Assembly: GCF_000002515.2 (NCBI RefSeq)
Contig: NC_006039.1
Location: 248,001 to 312,000, forward strand
Length of the DNA: 64,000 bases
Reading direction: 5' to 3'
Source of the DNA: Kluyveromyces lactis
Taxonomy: Eukaryota > Ascomycota > Saccharomycetes > Saccharomycetales > Saccharomycetaceae
The notes under the pieces are model-generated. The model saw nothing but the letters and a program-made list of their open reading frames with translations. It made no database searches and was not told the DNA's origin. Position 1 is the stretch's first letter, and every line of letters starts with the position of its first letter. Both the position numbers and the translations under genes were made by a program. This document shows, piece after piece, positions 58,701 through 64,000 of this stretch.

Positions 58701-59821
58701 TGCCAGTTCCCATTTTAAGCCTAGGAAATTCATCACTTTTAACTAAGAGAAACATGTCTGATATAGAGAGAATTGTACTGACATACAGAGATATGGTTGG
58801 CTTCCCAAATGGCGCCATAACTACCAGGAATTTTGTTACAAACTATAGCTTAGAGAATTTGATCTCTGAGTGGATGAAACTGGTGAGTAATTCGAAGAAT
58901 CAGGCTCCACCAAGAAACTTAATCCATAATGACCTCAACATATCTGAGCTGAATCCACTGGAAGTTTCTAAACAGATATCATTGATTGAATCAACGATCT
59001 TCTTGAAAATAACTCCACCAGAACTGCTAAAGTGCAAGTACTCTTCAAAAAATCCAGATCTCTCCAAGTCTCCTAACGTGAACAGTATTATAACCCTAAC
59101 AAATTTACTGTCAAACTACGTCCTGGAATCTATTTTGATGCCTGGTATTCCGCTGAAGAAAAGAGCCCTAAGAATCAAATCCTGGTTAAGAATCGCATTA
59201 TCTTCACTGTATTTTAGAAATTTCAACGCCCTCGCGTCCATTATGACCACTTTACAAAGCTACGTCATTTCCAGACTTTCAATGTTGTGGGGTATGTTAT
59301 CAAATGAAGATGTGGAGTTATTTGAATACCTTTCGAAGATTATTCATCCAAATAATAACTACAAAGTGTACAGAAAAAAAATTGAAAAGCTGGTTACAGA
59401 AAGCTCTTCTTCTAGTGGTCTACTATCTTCAAAATCTGTGCTACCAGTAGTTCCGTTCTTTAATCTGTTTTTGCAGGATTTGACATTCATTGATGAAGGT
59501 AACCCAAACTTCAAAAACCCTGACTCATTTAGACCGAACAAGCTTATCAACATCGACAAATATTTCAAGATCATGAACACCGTATCCATGATGCAATTTT
59601 TCCAAGTTGGCTATGATCTTGAAAATAAACATAATCCATCAAAAAAAAGGGACTCTTTCTTCAGTTTAACCGGCACCATCGATATTGACTCAAAGAGTAT
59701 CAAGCCAGTTGCAGAGCTACAAGAGTTTATCCTTTTCGAATTTTGGAGAACGAATACGTTATATGTAAAAGATTCGGATAGAGGATACACTTTGAGTTTA
59801 GAAATGCTACCAAGAAATTAA
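55739..59821 (+). CDS. CDC25: Ras guanine-nucleotide exchange factor Cdc25
   Basis: Membrane-associated activator of Ras that feeds the adenylate cyclase/PKA nutrient pathway. After a disordered Ser/Thr-rich N-terminus, an SH3 domain spans about residues 240-305 (AVHSFNVSS; FEKGDVAFVHSVDESGWGEV; GWVPFNYF). The RasGEF N-terminal motif is near 780-920 (ISFRALVFMITDEM; LLYTFLLNYKSF). The catalytic RasGEF domain runs about 1080-1330 (SELNPLEVSKQISLIESTIFLKI; FNALASIMTTLQSYVISRLS; PVVPFFNLFLQDLTFIDEGNP). Length 1360 lies between S. cerevisiae Sdc25 and Cdc25, the duplicated pair; a single gene here fits a non-duplicated genome. In S. cerevisiae neither is beside ECM25. Confidence 0.93.
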   Translation: MSYNTTPLFGRQSFLTEDNEVELNISPTQPLDLRMSIIKAQKRTSSQAIRISTIAQRLTNDSKHVSIQSTNTYTSNDTFLTANSREAQLQNDLSFQQSHPFTVFTKSKEQLHDVDVTPVVKESTFIDVTTPKASKFELVPPEEELSNSPNPIKGLGLTHSNHTPEFSYDVNQTVSDTEEGDTTHEFTFDSYGKFAHNGTLISAGDTITTTPPSTEGREHCINPRHTERKSPGFSLSEENLAYLFIIAVHSFNVSSLENKEDAAICISFEKGDVAFVHSVDESGWGEVTLIKDMRKGWVPFNYFGDAVKEEKQPNDKNGLNTFIDTRKPLEQLLSATAKFILHPQDSQVNNSNEYSFRIEYINSIRDGVKTLLQETDCVSRSNAFVQKKPMIKKMRKRLLAEWYNLMIKADSYKNTTNVSKIDTLVSLTFAVLRKAFLFYEIWSVEKRSYDLEKTHQIINKSHLIQKDLRGEQNPLDDQTVAKSCTRKDIPCLKLPPSAFNRLKEIHDILFAYFALILGRLDMVEHSPANCEVLESIVHQVILLLRELLYISQSCSSIIHQKYKNQYENNLDYNLDPLLSLVSELVSSVKVFVTQTIKERIDDSRDLLMKDERYYYTDEGEHMILIVSQMTRFISNAVSGCNNYLKLIGDFQLSDERNYPDFAAIRITPDQFIKKCSSNLIKKLDDKDQFRSFLQANKSKIISSSSYSKNLARFSTIRSGSQYNALSFGGTQMLLDYLPDKKSFFRDSLFEPFAPDPQSEKEADQINDIDKMKDEIVFDKNENLAGISFRALVFMITDEMRKSDDNLLYTFLLNYKSFGNSEELIELLISRFDSKSQAIKYTFGGKNGTFSSLASRVRSRRRLVCKVIQLWMESFWDYGDDYKLIALLINFFNEEVTEHLPIEAKLLIEIAAKLYTYSPKRLHKNPDPYIQLIPRNVNPVKKTNSGLSITSSASSSISSSTASTSFDEKFIEKYELTKLPLSSHSTISLPVPILSLGNSSLLTKRNMSDIERIVLTYRDMVGFPNGAITTRNFVTNYSLENLISEWMKLVSNSKNQAPPRNLIHNDLNISELNPLEVSKQISLIESTIFLKITPPELLKCKYSSKNPDLSKSPNVNSIITLTNLLSNYVLESILMPGIPLKKRALRIKSWLRIALSSLYFRNFNALASIMTTLQSYVISRLSMLWGMLSNEDVELFEYLSKIIHPNNNYKVYRKKIEKLVTESSSSSGLLSSKSVLPVVPFFNLFLQDLTFIDEGNPNFKNPDSFRPNKLINIDKYFKIMNTVSMMQFFQVGYDLENKHNPSKKRDSFFSLTGTIDIDSKSIKPVAELQEFILFEFWRTNTLYVKDSDRGYTLSLEMLPRN

Positions 59822-60035
59822 GAGGAATGAAGAAGCATTACTTATAGATGAAATTGATACATTGTAATTCTTTCTCCTTTTCGCTCGAATGCTGGACGTT
59901 TTTCCTGTCTTATGGTCGTATAAAATGTAATCGAAATTTAATGAGTATACTTGATATTAACAATAAATAAGTGTTGCAAAATGCATATTAAAACTCCAGA
60001 AGAGCCTATTTGTTACAGAATTCCAAACGGAAACA

Positions 60036-62423
60036 TTATGCCGCTGAACGACGTAGAGTACCGATGTAGTTAATTGCAGAACCTGCCTTGAAGAATTCAA
60101 CTTGGTCCTTGGACATGGTATGTTTAGTCTTAATGATGAATGATTCACCGGAACGTTTCGTTACTTTAACGTCCAAAGTACCTCCATTGTCACCATACTT
60201 AGCAATCATGTCCGCTAAATTAACGGTTTCTATAACGTCACCAGAAGAGATTCTATCATAATCAGATTCATCTGCAAAAGTTAATGGCAACATACCTTGC
60301 TTCTTCAAATTTGTCTCATGAATTCTTGCAAAAGATTTGACCAAAATTATTTCACCTCCAAGGAATCTTGGTGACAATGCAGCATGTTCTCTAGCAGAAC
60401 CTTCACCATAGTTATGTTCTGCTACTACAATCCATGGTCTCTTATCTTGCTTCCATTTGATCATTAATTCTGGGATACCGTATGCAGTTCCATCTAAGTC
60501 ATAAGCTTTATTTACTTCACCTGTTTCTTTATTTTGTGCACCTATTAACGTGTTGTATGAGATGTTTTCTAGATGACCTTTATACTTTAACCAGACACCG
60601 GCGGCGGAAATATGATCTGTCGTACACTTTCCTTCCACCTTCAAAAGAACAGTAGTTTTCAATTCTTTACCGTTCCAAGGTTCAAATGGATCTAACAATT
60701 GTAGACGGTCGGAATCTGGAGCAACTTTAACTTCCACGGATGGATTAGGTTTCGGATCATTTTCAGGATAGAATTCCTTTCTACCTGAAATGAATCCGGC
60801 ACCAGGTAGCTCTTCTCCCTTTGGTGGATTGAATTTGAACTCTTCGCCATTCTGTAATTTGATAGCATCCTTCATTGGGTTGAATTGCGCATCTCCAGAG
60901 TAAATCATTGCTGTGACCATTTCTGGAGAAGTGAGGAAATTCATTGTGTTTCTATTACCGTCATTTCTTGCTCTGAAGTTTCTGTTGAACGATGTGAAAA
61001 TGGAGTTATATTCTTTGGATGTTTTGGCTACATCTTGCCTATCCCATTGGCCGATACAAGGACCACAAGCGTTTGCAAGAACAATAGCACCATTGTCCTT
61101 AAATGTCTTGATTAGGCCATCCCTTTCTAGTGTTGCTCTAATTTGTTCAGAACCTGGAGTTACGAAGAATGGGATTTTTGGCTTCAACCCTGCTTGAGAA
61201 GCTTGTCTAACCAATTCAGCAGCACGGGTCATATCTTGATAAGAAGAATTGGTACAAGAACCGATCAAACCAGCAGAAATTCTTTGTGGCCAATCCTCTT
61301 TCAAAGTTTTTTCCCCGAACTCAGATATTGGTGTAGATAAATCAGGTGTAAATGGTCCATTTACGTGAGGCTCTAACTCTGACAAATTGATTTCGATCAC
61401 TTTATCGTATTCAGCTCCTTCATCAGCTTTTAGGAAATTATATTGGTGCAAAGCTTGGTCTGCAGCAGACGCGATAAAGCCTCTGTTGGTAGCCTGTAGA
61501 TAACGTTTGTGAGCTTCTTGGTAAGGGAAAGTAGAAGTGGTAGCACCGATTTCGGCACCCATATTACAGATGGTCGCCATACCTGTACAGGATAGAGTGC
61601 CAACACCTTCACCGAAATATTCAACGATGAAACCGGTACCACCTCTTACGGTTAAGATACCAGCCAGTTTGGTGATAACATCCTTTGGAGATGTCCATCC
61701 ACTTAAGTGTCCTGTTAATTTAACACCCAAAATCTTAGGAGCTTTCAATTCCCAAGGCGTGCCGGTCAAAGCATCGACTGCATCAGCACCACCGACACCA
61801 ATAGCGATTGCACCTAACCCACCAGCGTTTGGAGTGTGAGAATCGGTACCCAACATCATCAAACCAGGAGCAGAGAAGTTCTCTAGCACGATTTGATGGA
61901 TAATACCAGAACCAGGTCCCCAGAACTGGATACCATATTTGGATGAACATGATTGCAAGAAATCGAAGACTTCTTGGTTTGTTGCAATGGATGACACTAA
62001 ATCCTTGGCTTCACCGTCTTTACCAACGATTAGATGATCACAGTGAATAGAACCTGGAACAGCTGTTTCTGGTAACCCTGTAGTCATGAACTGTAAAAGA
62101 GCCATTTGTGCAGATGCATCTTGCATAGCCACACGATCTGGGTTAAGCTTCAAATATTGTTGACCTCTAATATCGTTTAGATTGGAGGATGTTATTGATT
62201 CATGAGGATCACATAAATGTGAGTATAGGATTTTTTCAGCCAGTGTCAACGGAGCATCATTTACAAGACTCTTGACAACTTCTAGATTGGAAATAAGTTT
62301 GGCATATGGCGGTACCCTAGACTTCAAGTCAGCGGGAGCTTGCAGAAATGGTTCGACACCATTACCGATAACTGTGGATAGGTTTCTAGCACGGTTTACT
62401 ACCGATCTTCTAGCAGATAGCAT
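60036..62423 (-). CDS. ACO2: mitochondrial aconitase family protein Aco2 (lysine pathway)
   Basis: Aconitase-type 4Fe-4S hydratase. In yeast, Aco2 acts mainly in mitochondrial lysine synthesis, in the homocitrate to homoaconitate part of the alpha-aminoadipate route. The 795 residues start with MLSARRSVVNRARNLSTV, a clear mitochondrial presequence; the frame to 62447 begins with TTG. Cluster ligands are in GSCTNSSYQDM and ANACGPCIGQWDR. Substrate-binding motifs include LGTDSHTPNAGGLGAIAIGVGG, and the swivel domain has WIVVAEHNYGEGSAREHAAL. It is syntenic with YJL200C; S. cerevisiae Aco2 is about 789 residues. Aco1 is the alternative, but gene position favours Aco2. Confidence 0.92.
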   Translation of the reverse strand: MLSARRSVVNRARNLSTVIGNGVEPFLQAPADLKSRVPPYAKLISNLEVVKSLVNDAPLTLAEKILYSHLCDPHESITSSNLNDIRGQQYLKLNPDRVAMQDASAQMALLQFMTTGLPETAVPGSIHCDHLIVGKDGEAKDLVSSIATNQEVFDFLQSCSSKYGIQFWGPGSGIIHQIVLENFSAPGLMMLGTDSHTPNAGGLGAIAIGVGGADAVDALTGTPWELKAPKILGVKLTGHLSGWTSPKDVITKLAGILTVRGGTGFIVEYFGEGVGTLSCTGMATICNMGAEIGATTSTFPYQEAHKRYLQATNRGFIASAADQALHQYNFLKADEGAEYDKVIEINLSELEPHVNGPFTPDLSTPISEFGEKTLKEDWPQRISAGLIGSCTNSSYQDMTRAAELVRQASQAGLKPKIPFFVTPGSEQIRATLERDGLIKTFKDNGAIVLANACGPCIGQWDRQDVAKTSKEYNSIFTSFNRNFRARNDGNRNTMNFLTSPEMVTAMIYSGDAQFNPMKDAIKLQNGEEFKFNPPKGEELPGAGFISGRKEFYPENDPKPNPSVEVKVAPDSDRLQLLDPFEPWNGKELKTTVLLKVEGKCTTDHISAAGVWLKYKGHLENISYNTLIGAQNKETGEVNKAYDLDGTAYGIPELMIKWKQDKRPWIVVAEHNYGEGSAREHAALSPRFLGGEIILVKSFARIHETNLKKQGMLPLTFADESDYDRISSGDVIETVNLADMIAKYGDNGGTLDVKVTKRSGESFIIKTKHTMSKDQVEFFKAGSAINYIGTLRRSAA

Positions 62424-63610
62424 TTTGTTCTCAACTATAGCCAACAAACCTTTTGTCCTTGCGTACTAGAATATAATCATAGTAGTTTCCAGAACAAAGA
62501 TGTAATACCGTGAACCACCAATAGACACTACCTATGAACAGCTGAAACTATCATATGTACATATATATATACCTATAGCTTTAATTGATTCGAATTCCTA
62601 GCTCATCGCATGTCAAAAGAGTGAAAAAAAACGAGAAATTCAATGGAAAAAAAAAAGTACAGAGACAACTAGCAGAACAAGTACTAAAAACTGAAAAATA
62701 CCAGTTCAATTATGGAATTCTACTCGAAGACTCTGAGAAATCAGTCAGCAATCTTAGATGAGACAGTAAAAAATCCAATGGAAATTTTTTTATTTAAATC
62801 GATTTTTCGCTGAAGGGAAAATTCCGTGGGAATTTTTCCGATTTGAGTACTTTCTCGGCCTCGAATGAATGAGTCAGAGAATTACACGTGACCGGACTAG
62901 AAAATAAAAAAGAAATTCCAATATCTATTCTCCAGAAGGTCCCAGGTTCGAATCTCTCTCGGTAAATAAATATATATAAAGAACTGAGGAATTTCCCCAT
63001 AAATTTGTCTCTTACCATATTAAGAAAATTACTGGAAAAAGTAATCTCGAATCCAATTCTGAAAATATTAAATCTACATTTAATCATAAAGGGCCCACGT
63101 GGGACCTAGTCTGCAGCCGTGAATGAAGCACTGAATAATAAAAAAAAGGAACTAAACAAAAAAGTATAAATCCGGCCACCCCAGAACCGCAAGGCAGCGG
63201 GTGATAACTTAGTTTTGCGAATATCAGTATCTCCGATCTCTCAGCAGATCACTTGGCTTTTAGCCGTGTTTATTTTGAGTTTTGTTTTATACATTTGGCT
63301 CAGGTATTCTCCCTCGCTATATGCGTTCTGCCGTGACAGAAAAAAGAAAAAGAAAGAATTCCTATTTTGAATGGAAATTGTGGAAATGGAACAGCATCCA
63401 CTAACGATTTGAACAAGAAGGATACTTATATAATGGAAGCGGTTCGTGGCTTGGGAAGACTTTGGTAGTTTATGGACCGTTTGTGTATAGAATATACATA
63501 TATACACTGACGAGCTATCTGTTTAGTGAGACATTGAGGTGTATAAGGACTGAGATATATCCCCTACGGTGAGGAAAAGTCGGAAAATAGTGTGAATCAT
63601 CTCGTTAGAA
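62424..63610. other. ACO2/phosphate-transporter divergent promoter region
   Basis: A 1.19-kb spacer. It has a PAC-like CTCATCGC at 62602, CACGTG at 62884, a tRNA-B-box-like GGTTCGAATC at about 62946 and the Pho4-type CCCACGTGGG at 63094. Small minus-strand frames are not convincing genes. Confidence 0.6.
63094..63103. promoter_or_regulatory. Pho4-type site CCCACGTGGG
   Basis: Perfect 10-bp palindrome containing CACGTGGG, the high-affinity Pho4 core, in both orientations, about 510 bp upstream of the phosphate transporter ATG. It suggests phosphate-starvation control; binding is inferred. Confidence 0.55.
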
Positions 63611-64000
63611 ATGAAATTCTCACACTCGTTGAAGTATAATGCTGTACCGGAGTGGCAGGATTACTATATCGACTATTCTCATTTGAAGAAACTCATTTAC
63701 TCTTTACAACAGCAGGAATTGGACCAGTTGAATGGGGGCTCTGATAACAAGGCTGGATCCAGCAGTAAGTCGAATAAGCTTTCGTCGTTAAAGTTTTGGA
63801 AGAAAAATGGGCTCGAGGACGATTCCGATACTGGCATCGTTAGTGGTAGTGGATTTGGTAAGAACAGTGGTGGTGATGATGATGCTAACGTGGAAACTAT
63901 TGAATTAGGTGAGTATCCAAACACGAAGAAAAGTAGCAAGAGGAGTAAATTTGGATTCGATTTCGATAAGAGATCGTCAGTGTCAAGTGAAAGAACCATT
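63611..64000 (+). CDS. SPX-domain low-affinity phosphate transporter (Pho87/Pho90 type), 5' part
   Basis: Only the first 130 codons are in the window. The N-terminus MKFSHSLKYNAVPEWQDYYI, followed by DYSHLKKLIYSL, is the start of an SPX domain as in S. cerevisiae Pho87 and Pho90, plasma-membrane phosphate carriers whose SPX domain senses inositol pyrophosphates. A Ser/Gly/Asp-rich loop follows. Its position after ACO2 matches YJL198W (PHO90); in a genome without the duplication one gene would represent both paralogs. The membrane transporter part should lie beyond the right edge. Confidence 0.88.
   Translation, partial: MKFSHSLKYNAVPEWQDYYIDYSHLKKLIYSLQQQELDQLNGGSDNKAGSSSKSNKLSSLKFWKKNGLEDDSDTGIVSGSGFGKNSGGDDDANVETIELGEYPNTKKSSKRSKFGFDFDKRSSVSSERTI

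Noticed and set aside
1-64000. CRISPR arrays, insertion sequences, Ty elements or LTRs
   Set aside because: No array of regularly spaced repeats and no reverse transcriptase or transposase frame appears; this is yeast chromosomal DNA.

Overview
This is nuclear DNA of a budding yeast of the family Saccharomycetaceae. It is AT-rich and gene-dense, almost intronless, and carries the yeast splice signals GTATGT and TACTAAC. Twenty-eight protein genes and one intron-containing tRNA gene can be called. Gene order interleaves two ancestral blocks that lie on separate chromosomes in Saccharomyces cerevisiae: FOL1 to SLA2 (YNL256W-YNL243W, with DPH4 and a YJR098C-like gene inserted) and LAA1 to PHO90 (YJL207C-YJL198W). 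YNL and YJR genes sitting in one row is the pattern of a lineage that did not pass through the whole-genome duplication. A Kluyveromyces-like or neighbouring genus is my guess, not something shown by the sequence.

Layout. 0-10 kb: COQ6, FOL1, GIS2, RTC4, TEX1, MRPL17. 10-24 kb: NRD1, RAD50, MPA43, RPA49, DPH4, YJR098C-like lipase. 24-32 kb: CRS1 (cysteinyl-tRNA synthetase), VPS75 (tiny first exon), CWC25, SUI1, SLA2. 31.8-34.2 kb: a mating-type locus of the a idiomorph, with a homeodomain gene (a1) and an HMG-box gene (a2) transcribed divergently. 34.2-41 kb: LAA1 and a Zn2Cys6 factor in the YJL206C position. 41-43.8 kb: a 2.9-kb gene-free region. 43.8-46.2 kb: a second Zn2Cys6 gene split by a frameshift. 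46.5-53 kb: NCE101 (spliced), RNH203, an F-box gene, RCY1, PRP21, tRNA-Lys(UUU). 53.6-64 kb: ECM25, CDC25, ACO2 and the start of a PHO87/PHO90-type phosphate transporter.

Most genes are housekeeping and not operonic: ubiquinone and folate synthesis, RNA processing and export, translation, DNA repair, membrane traffic and Ras signalling. The unusual part is the mating-type neighbourhood. SLA2, on the left, has lost its actin-binding THATCH region by an apparent in-frame internal deletion but keeps the family's C-terminal tail. LAA1, on the right, is about a quarter shorter than its relative. For several kilobases on each side the DNA shows mirror-image strand asymmetry: the + strand is G/T-rich on the left and A/C-rich on the right, in coding and non-coding DNA. 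The direction is what cytosine deamination would leave on the 3' single strands made by repeated resection of a break at MAT. Two short segments touching the idiomorph (about 31.50-31.74 kb and 34.25-34.43 kb) lack the skew, as expected if they are the Z and X repeats refreshed from silent cassettes. This is an inference from hand counts and is the observation I would test first.
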